A DNA stretch of 64,000 nt. Origin: Vibrio artabrorum. GTDB lineage: Bacteria; Pseudomonadota; Gammaproteobacteria; Enterobacterales; Vibrionaceae. Below the pieces are notes generated by a model. That model worked only from the letters and a program-made list of their open reading frames with translations, had not been told where the DNA came from and did not search any database. A program made the position numbers and the translations under genes. The stretch covers positions 248,001-312,000 of the forward strand of contig NZ_AP025458.1 in the NCBI RefSeq assembly GCF_024347295.1. The letters run 5' to 3'. Of this stretch, positions 43,516-51,493 are shown in pieces (the stretch's first letter is position 1; each line of letters opens with the position of its first letter).

Positions 43516-43962
43516 TTATTCTTTCATATCAGAGGAGCAAGTTTGGCAAATGCCATGAGACTCAATAACGTGATTCGTTAATTGAAAACCGTGCTTCTCG
43601 GCGTTTTTAGCGAGTTGCTTGATAAGAGCATCGTCTTGTAGCTCTATGACTGTGCCACACTTATCGCAAATTAAGAGCTGCGAAAAATGTTGCTTCGCAT
43701 TACATGAACAGCAACATATAAAGCTATTGGTTGACTCAACTCGATGAATGAAGCCTTGTTCCAACAAAAAATCTAAAGCGCGATAAACGGTAGGAGGTTT
43801 AGCTTGCGGTTCACTGACTTTCAATTGCTCTAACAATTCATAAGCACTAGAGGCTTTCCTATTAGAGAAAATGAGTTCAAACACTCGTTTTCTCTGAGGT
43901 GTTAGCCTAACTCCTCGCGATGTACATATCCCTTCAACTTGCTCTATTAATGTGTGGTCCAA
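43516..43962 (-). CDS. zur: Zinc uptake regulator Zur (Fur family)
   Basis: 148 residues. The winged helix has the Fur-family LTPQRKRVFELIF and PPTVYRALDFLLEQG. Zinc ligands include the Cys pair CDKCG (about 104-108) and a C-terminal CQTCSS pair, with an unusual extra FICCCSCNAKQH. The short proline-less N-terminus and pairing with dusA/pspG in the E. coli order favour Zur over Fur. It represses znuABC when zinc is plentiful. The dusA neighbour is now 2.9 kb away because of an inserted island. Confidence 0.9.
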   Translation of the reverse strand: MDHTLIEQVEGICTSRGVRLTPQRKRVFELIFSNRKASSAYELLEQLKVSEPQAKPPTVYRALDFLLEQGFIHRVESTNSFICCCSCNAKQHFSQLLICDKCGTVIELQDDALIKQLAKNAEKHGFQLTNHVIESHGICQTCSSDMKE

Positions 43963-44188
43963 ATTTTTTCACCATTCAATTGGATATCCCCAATATAACA
44001 CGATTTCTAGGGTGCTTCTTTTTAGGAGCCATTGATTTTTATTAAAGTCAGGTACAGGGCATATTGTGACCTACGACTTCGAATAAGACAAGTTAACTCA
44101 AAAGAACGGTGGGACTCAAGACATAACTGATTAATGAACCTTAACTATAGCCATTATGAATGTGTGGAAAAATGATGGCGTGGTGTGT

Positions 44189-44392
44189 ATGTGGCTAAAG
44201 GTTGACCTTGACCCACCATCCACTAAAAAGGGTTTAGCGTTACTTGGCGCGGGAGCGGCTTTGGTCGCTGGTCACCCTGAACTTATCACCGCTAGCGTAT
44301 CGGCAGACGGTGTTCAATTCGGTGGCATTATTGGCGCAAGTGCTCCAATAGTATTTGGCCTATGGGAAACCCTACGCAACGAGTTCAAGTAA
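44189..44392 (+). CDS. Small membrane protein, phage holin-like
   Basis: 67 residues from ATG 44189; an ATG at 44156 would give 78. The start is uncertain as neither has a good ribosome site. KKGLALLGAGAALVAG and GVQFGGIIGASAPIVFGLW are hydrophobic, so two membrane segments are likely, the shape of a small phage holin. Its stop overlaps the next ATG (TAATG), as in phage lysis cassettes. The role is inference from size, topology and context. Confidence 0.45.
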   Translation: MWLKVDLDPPSTKKGLALLGAGAALVAGHPELITASVSADGVQFGGIIGASAPIVFGLWETLRNEFK

Positions 44393-44553
44393 TGGCAGAG
44401 TATCAAACATTAATAATCGCAGTTGCTAGCGCTTTATCTAGTGGAGTTGGTGTAGGTATAACCTTGAAAACGGATGTTAAGTGGATGCGCTTAATGATGG
44501 AAAAGATGGATGATCGTTTAACTCGACTTGAAAGCAAAAGCCCTAATTTGTAG
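44392..44553 (+). CDS. Small membrane protein with coiled-coil tail, phage-like
   Basis: 53 residues. One N-terminal membrane segment (about 5-26, LIIAVASALSSGVGVGITL) is followed by a charged helix MRLMMEKMDDRLTRLESK. This layout is like small phage lysis or XhlA-type proteins, with no firm match. It overlaps the preceding gene by one base. Its stop codon lies inside the following terminator. Confidence 0.4.
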   Translation: MAEYQTLIIAVASALSSGVGVGITLKTDVKWMRLMMEKMDDRLTRLESKSPNL

Positions 44554-44562
44554 GGCTTTTTT
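44536..44562 (+). terminator. Terminator overlapping the end of the phage-like pair
   Basis: AAAAGCCCTA and TAGGGCTTTT flank ATTTG, then more T. The left arm is within the coding sequence. Confidence 0.88.
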
Positions 44563-44740
44563 GATTAAATGAGTTTTGTTCTGACTTCTTCAGTTATAAC
44601 TTTTGGTAATGAGAATCGACTCATCTAATAGGTATATTCAACTGATTGATTTGCACTGTCTCACGCGCCCAGTTTATGTATATGTACTTTTTTGCGAGTG
44701 TTCTTCATAGTGGCTAGTTGGGACATGATAGGAATTCAGA

Positions 44741-46300
44741 ATGTTTAATATTTTTAACAAGTTAAGACAGTTGCTTGGTGTGCATTGCCTAGAGTATGCG
44801 TTGAACCAGACTAACCTTGAAACTATTCAGAGTGCTGATGGAGTCGTATTTAATGCAAATGAGATTGCGGTTCTTGAATTACTCAACCAGAAAATAAAAG
44901 AAATACGAGTCGCTTTGATTCAAAAGGACTCTTATGAAGACCAATACCTTACTCTTTTAAGTGAAATGGAGGCTGGTGGTAAGCCTATTTTCCACCTTTG
45001 TCGAGCCTTATGTGGTGGTGAGCCACTTCTTCGTACCTCTGAAACAGATGAGCTTCTTAATTATTGTTTCCAGATAGCGAGTAGAGAATATCCAACACTT
45101 CTTATGAAGCAGAGTGGATTGATGGCAAAGCAATACAATTACAATCAAAAATACCCAATGGACTTTGAAGGGTTTGAAGCTTTGATAAAAAGAGACAAGA
45201 TATCTGACTTGTTAAATAGAGAAGCTGGCTTGATGAGTGCGATCAAGTTTGTGACTGATGATGGTATCAGTCACTACACTCAAACTGTTCAATTGTTAGA
45301 GAACATCATCACAATTTCATTTCAAAACTGCACCTTTAGAGGGTGTTTTACTTATGACGACTTAACTCGTGAGATTGAAAAACAAGTTTTGTTCCTGCGA
45401 CACATTGTGAACAACGAAGAAGCTGACTATTCAAGTTTCATTGGTATTGTTGGTTTAAATTTAGGGGATCTTGGCGAACTGAGACTTGAAGATATAGTCG
45501 TTAGGCAGTTTGACGACAGAAATAGTCCTAATAAAATTGCCCAAATGGCAATGCATAACAGAAGCCAAAATGGTGAAGTAACTTCATTTGGTTGTATTGG
45601 AGAAATTAATCATCGAACAAGATTGACTGGAGATGTTAAAGATTACTCTAGCTCCAATTCCAGAAAGACTAATGAATATGTCAATAAAATCGAGAATGCA
45701 TTTAGTTTAGCGTTGATTTTTACAACATTTGAACCAAAAGGCTTTAAGTATGTATTTTCGACTATGGGTTTATGTACATCGTCCGCGGGAAACTTTTCTT
45801 ACACTTCAGACAATAAACCTCATGGGATGCTGTCTATTGAAGAGGGGCATCTTGATAAATTAGAAATGTGGTATCAGTTATTAAAAAATACTGATTTAAA
45901 AACGGTGGAACTACCGTTGCGTAAGCTGTCCCAAGCCGTTTTTGAAAGAAAGAATTCTACTGATTCGTTTATCGATGCTATTACTGCTTTAGAAGGAATG
46001 TTTGGTGCTCAGGGGGAGACTCTTTTCAAGGTATCAACAAGTGTTTCTAGGTTTTTGTATGATTCTTTTGAGGAACGTACAAAATCGAAAAGGTCGATTA
46101 ATACCCTCTATAAATTAAGAAGCAAATTGGTACATGGTGCAAATGACTCCGTACCTTCGCACGAAGTAATTGAAGAAAGCACAAACCAAATTTTAGAGTT
46201 GTGTTTTCATGCTATGTCGAAGCTTCTACAAGACGAGAAGCTATTGGCACTACAGCCCCATGAGAGGATTAACCTAATAGTTTACGGCGAAGACTACTAA
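44741..46300 (+). CDS. Unrecognised protein with C-terminal HEPN (Apea-like) domain
   Basis: 519 residues, unlike its neighbours: low GC, many AAA/ATT codons. No known domain is seen in residues 1-395, which are mostly helical to about 200, then mixed with a polar loop near 300-312. Residues about 400-495 look like an Apea-like HEPN domain: SFIDAITALEGMFG, then YKLRSKLVHGAND with the R460-x4-H465 motif used as the RNase active site in many HEPN proteins. Such proteins often serve phage defence or toxin systems. It is monocistronic within the island between zur and dusA. The HEPN call is by eye; the role is inference. Confidence 0.6.
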   Translation: MFNIFNKLRQLLGVHCLEYALNQTNLETIQSADGVVFNANEIAVLELLNQKIKEIRVALIQKDSYEDQYLTLLSEMEAGGKPIFHLCRALCGGEPLLRTSETDELLNYCFQIASREYPTLLMKQSGLMAKQYNYNQKYPMDFEGFEALIKRDKISDLLNREAGLMSAIKFVTDDGISHYTQTVQLLENIITISFQNCTFRGCFTYDDLTREIEKQVLFLRHIVNNEEADYSSFIGIVGLNLGDLGELRLEDIVVRQFDDRNSPNKIAQMAMHNRSQNGEVTSFGCIGEINHRTRLTGDVKDYSSSNSRKTNEYVNKIENAFSLALIFTTFEPKGFKYVFSTMGLCTSSAGNFSYTSDNKPHGMLSIEEGHLDKLEMWYQLLKNTDLKTVELPLRKLSQAVFERKNSTDSFIDAITALEGMFGAQGETLFKVSTSVSRFLYDSFEERTKSKRSINTLYKLRSKLVHGANDSVPSHEVIEESTNQILELCFHAMSKLLQDEKLLALQPHERINLIVYGEDY

Positions 46301-46356
46301 TCAGGCTATTTTGAATAGCTAGAGCTCTCTAAGAAATGTTTTTAAAGGGTCATTAC

Positions 46357-46719
46357 TCAAGTTTTGTTATGCAATTTATGCGGAAACAGCTGAGTGTAAA
46401 CTTGCCATAAAATATTTAAATTTCTATGACCTGTTACCTGGGCTACTTCTTCAATGGAGTAGCCTTTTTCAAATAAACGACTTGCCCCTTCTCTCCGTAA
46501 ATCGTGGTACCTCAAGTCCTCAATACCTAATTCGTTTCTCACTCTTTGGAATCCCGCACTAACACTGCGTGAGTTGTATGAAAAAATAAGTTCCTCTTTG
46601 TTCCTGAATGTTTTTGATTCCCTGTGTATAATCGGCCCATTATTTTTGACTACAATGTCCACTGTGAAGCGTGATTCACCGCTTTTTAGTGTTCTTTTTT
46701 TAATGCTAAATGATGCCAT
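46357..46719 (-). pseudogene. Tyrosine integrase with an internal deletion
   Basis: 120 residues from ATG 46719 instead of some 300 or more. Residues 1-44 (SRFTVDIVVKNNGPI...SKTFRNKEEL) are an integrase N-terminus. From about 45 on comes the end of the catalytic domain: YHDLRREGASRLFE (H72, R75), VTGHRN (H98) and Y108 as the likely nucleophile. The SAM-like core and first catalytic Arg and Lys are absent, with the frame kept. Its 5' end faces dusA. It is not expected to recombine DNA alone. Confidence 0.75.
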
Positions 46720-46828
46720 TCGTCCTACTTTATCGCTACGCACTATATGTGTACCGAAAGGGTGAGTTAGGGGCATTCTAGCCAGTCGCTGTATATCGAT
46801 GCAGTGTATAGATTTTGAGTAACACCTT

Positions 46829-47830
46829 ATGAAACCTGACAATACTAGTAAATATGCGGCTAACCGCTTATCCGTTGCACCCATGTTGGATTGGACCGAC
46901 CGCCACTGTCGTTACTTTCACCGTTTGCTTTCTCAGCAGACTCTTCTGTACACGGAAATGGTAACAACGGGCGCGATCTTACATGGTAAGGGTGACTTTC
47001 TAGAGTATAGCGAGCAAGAACATCCTCTTGCCCTTCAACTTGGCGGTTCAAACCCCGTTGATCTTGCTGCTTGTGCCAAACTGGCCGGTGAGCGTGGTTA
47101 TGATGAAGTCAACCTTAACGTAGGTTGCCCTTCCGACCGAGTTCAAAATGGTCGCTTTGGTGCTTGCTTAATGGCCGAGCCGGAGCTGGTGGCAGATTGT
47201 GTCTCGGCGATGAAAGAAGCCACGGATATTCCAATCACGGTGAAAACGCGCATTGGTATCGATGATCAAGACTCTTATGAGTTTCTCACTCAGTTTATTT
47301 CAACGGTTTCTGAAAAGGGCGGTTGTGAGCAATTTACTATCCATGCGCGTAAAGCGTGGTTGAGTGGTCTTAGCCCGAAAGAGAATCGAGAGATCCCACC
47401 GCTAGATTACGATCGCGCATACCAAATCAAGAAAGATTTCTCTGATCTTGTGATTGCCGTGAATGGTGGTATTACGACTCTTGAGCAAACGAAAGAGCAC
47501 TTGCAACATCTTGATGGTGTGATGATTGGTCGTGAGGCTTACCATAGCCCATTCATCTTGGCAGAAGTCGATCAGCAGATCTTTGGTTTAGACACGCCAA
47601 TTAAGAAGCGCTCACAGGTTGTCGAAGAGATGTATCCGTACATTGAACGTGAACTTTCAAATGGCGCTAGTTTAGGCCACATTTCTCGTCATATGCTTGG
47701 TTTGTTCCAAAGCATGCCGGGAGCACGACAATGGCGTCGCTATATCAGTGAAAATGCACATAAGAAAGGCGCAGGCATCGAAGTGATACAAACGGCATTG
47801 GCGAAGATCCCTAAAGAGCTAAATGTATAA
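46829..47830 (+). CDS. dusA: tRNA-dihydrouridine(20/20a) synthase DusA
   Basis: 333 residues. The FMN TIM barrel opens [39 protein letters not shown] holds the catalytic cysteine, and [10 protein letters not shown] is the DusA-specific segment. It reduces U20/20a in tRNA D-loops. The 5' end is a known insertion site for mobile elements, and the first residues ([12 protein letters not shown]) adjoin the integrase remnant, so they could be island-derived. It is followed by its terminator and pspG. Confidence 0.96.
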   Translation: MKPDNTSKYAANRLSVAPMLDWTDRHCRYFHRLLSQQTLLYTEMVTTGAILHGKGDFLEYSEQEHPLALQLGGSNPVDLAACAKLAGERGYDEVNLNVGCPSDRVQNGRFGACLMAEPELVADCVSAMKEATDIPITVKTRIGIDDQDSYEFLTQFISTVSEKGGCEQFTIHARKAWLSGLSPKENREIPPLDYDRAYQIKKDFSDLVIAVNGGITTLEQTKEHLQHLDGVMIGREAYHSPFILAEVDQQIFGLDTPIKKRSQVVEEMYPYIERELSNGASLGHISRHMLGLFQSMPGARQWRRYISENAHKKGAGIEVIQTALAKIPKELNV

Positions 47831-47914
47831 CCTCTTTCAAGGTTAAGAGCCTAAGCTGAAAACGGGAGGTTAAATTCGCCATTAGCGGTTAAATTTACCC
47901 TTGTGAGTTTAAGG

Positions 47915-47945
47915 AAAGCCATGCATGAAGATGTGTGGCTTTTTT
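47915..47945 (+). terminator. Terminator of dusA
   Basis: AAAGCCATGCAT pairs with ATGTGTGGCTTT (two wobbles) around GAAG, then a T-run. Confidence 0.8.
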
Positions 47946-47985
47946 ATTTGATTGATAAATAAGGTTTTTGTTGGTGCTGTTAACT

Positions 47986-48001
47986 TGGTATGGAAGCTGC
48001 A
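47986..48001 (+). promoter_or_regulatory. Sigma-54 promoter of pspG
   Basis: TGGTATGGAAGCTGCA has the invariant GG and GC with exactly 10 nt between. It is 50 nt upstream of pspG, a gene known to be PspF/sigma-54 controlled. Confidence 0.8.
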
Positions 48002-48050
48002 ATGTTAGACAGTAGGCGAGCTCGGTCATTAACTCATTAGGGAGACCATT

Positions 48051-48272
48051 ATGTTTGAATTAATCTTTGTGGTTATTTTCGTCGCAACTTTACTTGTCAC
48101 GGGGATCACATTCGTGACGATATTGGCTGCAACCGGAGTGGCGTTCGCGGTTCTGCTGGTCTTAGGGATGATGGGGGTTGTGTTTAAGTTGCTGCCTTGG
48201 TTGATTGTGATTGCAATCGGTGTGTGGTTTTTCAAAAACGTTGTATATCGGTCTCATCCAAGACGTTATTAA
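48051..48272 (+). CDS. pspG: Envelope stress (phage shock) protein G
   Basis: 73 residues with two hydrophobic segments (about 3-40 and 46-64). Starts MFELIFVVIFVATLLVTGI, and KLLPWLIVIAIGVWFF matches E. coli PspG closely. PspG is an inner membrane effector of the phage shock response, induced by PspF when the proton gradient is harmed. Position after dusA is as in E. coli. AGGGAG lies before the ATG, with the sigma-54 promoter above. Confidence 0.9.
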   Translation: MFELIFVVIFVATLLVTGITFVTILAATGVAFAVLLVLGMMGVVFKLLPWLIVIAIGVWFFKNVVYRSHPRRY

Positions 48273-48407
48273 GGTCAGTGGGTCGTCAAATCTTTGGTCG
48301 TCAGAGGTTTATCGTTTTAGTATTTTAGATGTGTGGTAGAATTTTCCCCAATAATCTATGAATGTGCATACAATGCGCACAACGATATGGAATTGGAGCT
48401 ATCTCAA

Positions 48408-49079
48408 ATGAATAAAATGCCATTAATTGCTTTAGTGGGAATGCTATCTTTAAGTTCGGCTGTGTCTGCTGAAGACGGTTTTTCTTACACGGCGAAAGCT
48501 GGTGCCGATATGTGGTTGGGAAGTACAAAGCTAAACGAAGTGAAACAAAGTGAGGATGCGAACTCACCTTCGGTGTATTTCGCATTTGAGCATAATCTTC
48601 CAATGTTACCGAATGCGAGTTTTCGTTATACCTCTGTGGATACTAAAGCGTTGGCTTTCGATAAATACGACTACACGCTCTACTACACCTTGTTAGATCA
48701 TAAGTTGATGGACTTTGACGCCGGTGTGACGTTTACCCAATACGCGAACTCGAATTACATTGAACCTAAGCCTACTGGTGCGAAAACGGCAACGTTTGAT
48801 GAGATGACTTGGAGCTTCTACGGTAACGCAGAGATCAATGTTCCTGATACGCAATTCGATATCATTGGTATGATGGAGTTTGGTAATAGCGGCGGGATCA
48901 AGAGTACGGATTTGATGGCTGGGGTTCAGTACCGTCTTCCAATCGCAGAGACTGAATTGGCATTTCGTGGTGGCTACCGTGTGATTGACCTTGATTCGGA
49001 AGAGTTTTTCTCTTCAGATTTAGGCAAGCAGTTTGTGATGGTTAATGGCTGGTTTATGGGTGCTGAAGTACGCTTTTAA
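48408..49079 (+). CDS. Outer membrane beta-barrel protein (TIGR04219-like)
   Basis: 223 residues from ATG 48408, with GGAG 9 nt upstream; the frame is open further but without a start of quality. Signal peptide MNKMPLIALVGMLSLSSAVSA. The rest alternates as beta-strands and ends in the outer-membrane signature F (GAEVRF). FSYTAKAGADMWLGSTK resembles the TIGR04219 family of unknown function. It has its own terminator. Confidence 0.8.
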   Translation: MNKMPLIALVGMLSLSSAVSAEDGFSYTAKAGADMWLGSTKLNEVKQSEDANSPSVYFAFEHNLPMLPNASFRYTSVDTKALAFDKYDYTLYYTLLDHKLMDFDAGVTFTQYANSNYIEPKPTGAKTATFDEMTWSFYGNAEINVPDTQFDIIGMMEFGNSGGIKSTDLMAGVQYRLPIAETELAFRGGYRVIDLDSEEFFSSDLGKQFVMVNGWFMGAEVRF

Positions 49080-49115
49080 GGCTATTTTAAAAACGCATCT
49101 GGAACAGATTTTAAG

Positions 49116-49147
49116 AACGCCGCTCGATTGAGTGGCGTTTTTTTATA
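49116..49147 (+). terminator. Terminator of the outer membrane protein gene
   Basis: AACGCCGCTC, loop GATT, GAGTGGCGTT, then seven T, 37 nt after the stop. Confidence 0.88.
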
Positions 49148-49273
49148 CCTATTGATTATATCTTTCTGGAATGAGTTAGCACATTCATCACTTTCGACCA
49201 ACTTTATGCAGAGCTCTGATTAGCGTCTATCCTTATAAGGTCTATGTTGTGAGGTCAAAGCAAGGGATGAAAT

Positions 49274-49504
49274 ATGACACTCAATGAATTACGAAATTTG
49301 TATCGAGAAAACCTGTTAGTTGAAGCGGTTATTGAACCCTCAATTCAAGAGGGGGCGTGGGTTGTCGAGTTTCGCCATATGGGGGGCGGCTTCGTTTTGC
49401 TTACCGATGCTCACGGCGAAGAGTGCCACTACGCTGACCTAGATTTAGCATCGAAATCGGCAATGGCGGTTGGTTTTCAGCAAGTACGTATTGAGAATCA
49501 GTAG
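49274..49504 (+). CDS. Small protein of unknown function
   Basis: 76 residues, soluble, no signal peptide. An N-terminal helix (TLNELRNLYRENLLVEAVIEP) is followed by a beta-rich part (GAWVVEFRHMGGGFVLLTD) and another helix with ADLDLASKSAMAVGFQQV. I do not recognise a family. GGGATG precedes the ATG. It lies alone 123 nt before cysJ on the same strand, so co-transcription is possible but there is no evidence of a sulfur role. Confidence 0.65.
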   Translation: MTLNELRNLYRENLLVEAVIEPSIQEGAWVVEFRHMGGGFVLLTDAHGEECHYADLDLASKSAMAVGFQQVRIENQ

Positions 49505-49627
49505 GCCAATTGATCGTTCAATCGCTTTTATCTTCCAAAAAGTTATAAAACATACTTTTCTATTCTTTCTTGTTATTAAAGTGAGTGGTTAATCTATCGT
49601 CACGCAATGATTAGGGATGTCGTGACC

Positions 49628-51493
49628 ATGTCTTTATATAAGAAAGAGTCTTCACAAAATAATAATGCACCGGCTGGGGCAAGTGAGTTACCTGGGCTGG
49701 CAGCACCACTCAATGACCAACAATTGGGTCATCTTCAACAAACGGTTTCTGAGTTATCTTCACAACAACTGGCTTGGGTCAGTGGTTACCTTTGGGGGGT
49801 AAGCCAAGCTCAGCCTGTCGGTGCAGCAGCACCAATCGCTCAAGCGGCCGCGGCTGTCGCGGCGAAACCTGCGGGCAAGCTCAGTATTATCTTTGCTTCT
49901 CAAACGGGTAACGCTAAAGGTGTTGCTGAATCGCTTGAGGCGGAAGCGAAAGCTTTAGGCATTGCTGTCGAGCTTTTTGATGCCAGTGATTATAAAGGTA
50001 AGAACCTAGCCAAAGAGACTCACGTGATTTTTGTGGCTTCCACCAATGGTGAGGGCGAAGCTCCTGATAATGCCATTGAGTTACATGAATTCCTGCAATC
50101 GAAGAAAGCGCCAAAATTATCAAATCTGCAATACGGAGTGATCGGTTTAGGTGACTCTAGTTACGAGTTTTTCTGCCAAACGGCGAAAGACTTCGATAAC
50201 TTCCTCGCTAAGCTCGGTGCAAAATCGTTTATTGATCGTCTTGATTGTGATGTTGATTACGAAGCATCAGCAACGGAATGGCGCGCGAAAGCATTAGAGC
50301 AAGTCAAAGAAACGCTATCGACAGGTGCCGAAGCAGATATCGTTCAGTTACCTGTAGGTCAAGCGGCTGCCGGTCATTCGCAATACACCAAACAAAATCC
50401 ATATACAGCGACACTATTGACGAGTCAAAAGATCACGGGGCGTGACTCGGGTAAAGATGTACGTCATATCGAGATCGATCTTGCCGGATCAGGGATAACC
50501 TACCAACCCGGTGATGCATTAGGCGTGTGGTTTGAAAACAGTTCAGAACTCGCCAATCAGATCCTGTCTAAGGTTGGGTTGTCTGGCATTGAAAGTGTTG
50601 ATGTCGATGGCCAAAACTTATCTCTTCATAGTGCCCTAATCAGTCATTTTGAGATCACGTCATCAAACCCTCAACTAGTGGCTAAGTTTGCTGAGCTTTC
50701 AGGCAGCAAAAAGTTAACTAAGCTGTTGGAAGATAAAGACAAGCTTCGTGAATATGCAAGCAACACTCAAATTGTCGATGTGCTGGCTGAAAAGAAAACC
50801 AAGCTATCGGCTGATGAGTTAATTAGCCTGTTACGTAAGCTGACTCCGCGCCTCTACTCAATTGCATCAAGCCAAGCCGAAGTGGATGAAGAAGTTCATT
50901 TAACGGTTGGTCTGGTTGAATACCAAAAAGGCGAAGAGTCTCGTTTGGGCGGCGCTTCAAGTTTCTTAGCACAACGCCTTGAAGAAGGTGGTGAAGTGAA
51001 GGTGTTTGTTGAGAACAACAATAACTTCAAACTGCCGCAAGATGATAATACTCCCATCATTATGATTGGTCCGGGTACTGGTATCGCACCTTTCCGCAGT
51101 TTTGTGCAAGAGCGTGAAAACAATGATGCTCAAGGCAAAAGCTGGTTGTTCTTTGGTGACCGTACCTTTACTCAAGATTTCTTATACCAAGTTGAGTGGC
51201 AGAAGTTTCTTAAATCAGGTGCGTTAACTAAGCTCGATGTGGCCTTTAGCCGAGATCAAAAAGAAAAGGTCTATGTTCAAGATCGCTTAATTGAACAAGC
51301 TGATCAGGTTTGGCAATGGCTTCAAGAGGGCGCGTACCTTTATGTGTGCGGTGATGCGACTCGAATGGCAAAAGATGTTCATGAAGCACTCGTCACTATT
51401 GCAGAAAAACATGGCAATCAGAGCCGCGAGCAAGCTGAGCAATATATTAATGATTTACGTAAAGCGAAACGTTACCAAAGGGATGTGTACTAA
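49628..51493 (+). CDS. cysJ: Sulfite reductase [NADPH] flavoprotein alpha subunit
   Basis: 621 residues from ATG 49628 ([12 protein letters not shown]); the ATG at 49607 would add seven residues without a ribosome site. The flavodoxin domain (about 80-215) binds FMN ([25 protein letters not shown]). The FAD domain has RLYSIASSQ, and the NADPH domain has [12 protein letters not shown] and the C-terminal DVY. It passes electrons from NADPH to CysI. The stop overlaps the cysI ATG by one base. Confidence 0.97.
   Translation: MSLYKKESSQNNNAPAGASELPGLAAPLNDQQLGHLQQTVSELSSQQLAWVSGYLWGVSQAQPVGAAAPIAQAAAAVAAKPAGKLSIIFASQTGNAKGVAESLEAEAKALGIAVELFDASDYKGKNLAKETHVIFVASTNGEGEAPDNAIELHEFLQSKKAPKLSNLQYGVIGLGDSSYEFFCQTAKDFDNFLAKLGAKSFIDRLDCDVDYEASATEWRAKALEQVKETLSTGAEADIVQLPVGQAAAGHSQYTKQNPYTATLLTSQKITGRDSGKDVRHIEIDLAGSGITYQPGDALGVWFENSSELANQILSKVGLSGIESVDVDGQNLSLHSALISHFEITSSNPQLVAKFAELSGSKKLTKLLEDKDKLREYASNTQIVDVLAEKKTKLSADELISLLRKLTPRLYSIASSQAEVDEEVHLTVGLVEYQKGEESRLGGASSFLAQRLEEGGEVKVFVENNNNFKLPQDDNTPIIMIGPGTGIAPFRSFVQERENNDAQGKSWLFFGDRTFTQDFLYQVEWQKFLKSGALTKLDVAFSRDQKEKVYVQDRLIEQADQVWQWLQEGAYLYVCGDATRMAKDVHEALVTIAEKHGNQSREQAEQYINDLRKAKRYQRDVY

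Larger units (their letters stand above)
43963..46828. mobile_element. Decayed genomic island / prophage remnant upstream of dusA
   Basis: In E. coli zur is close to dusA. Here 2.9 kb intervenes, with an integrase remnant facing dusA, two phage-like small membrane ORFs, and an AT-rich HEPN gene. Integration next to or in the dusA 5' end is known for many prophages and islands. Only fragments of an element remain and I could not find flanking attachment repeats. Confidence 0.65.

Noticed and set aside
44120..44160. Possible attL: ATGAACCTTAACTATAG resembles the dusA start ATGAAACCTGACAATACTAG
   Set aside because: Similarity needs several gaps and does not extend into the conserved dusA segment where integrases cut; could be chance.
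46720..46884. N-terminal extension of the integrase remnant to 46884
   Set aside because: The extra residues overlap the dusA start and do not resemble an integrase; the ATG at 46719 opens the recognised part.
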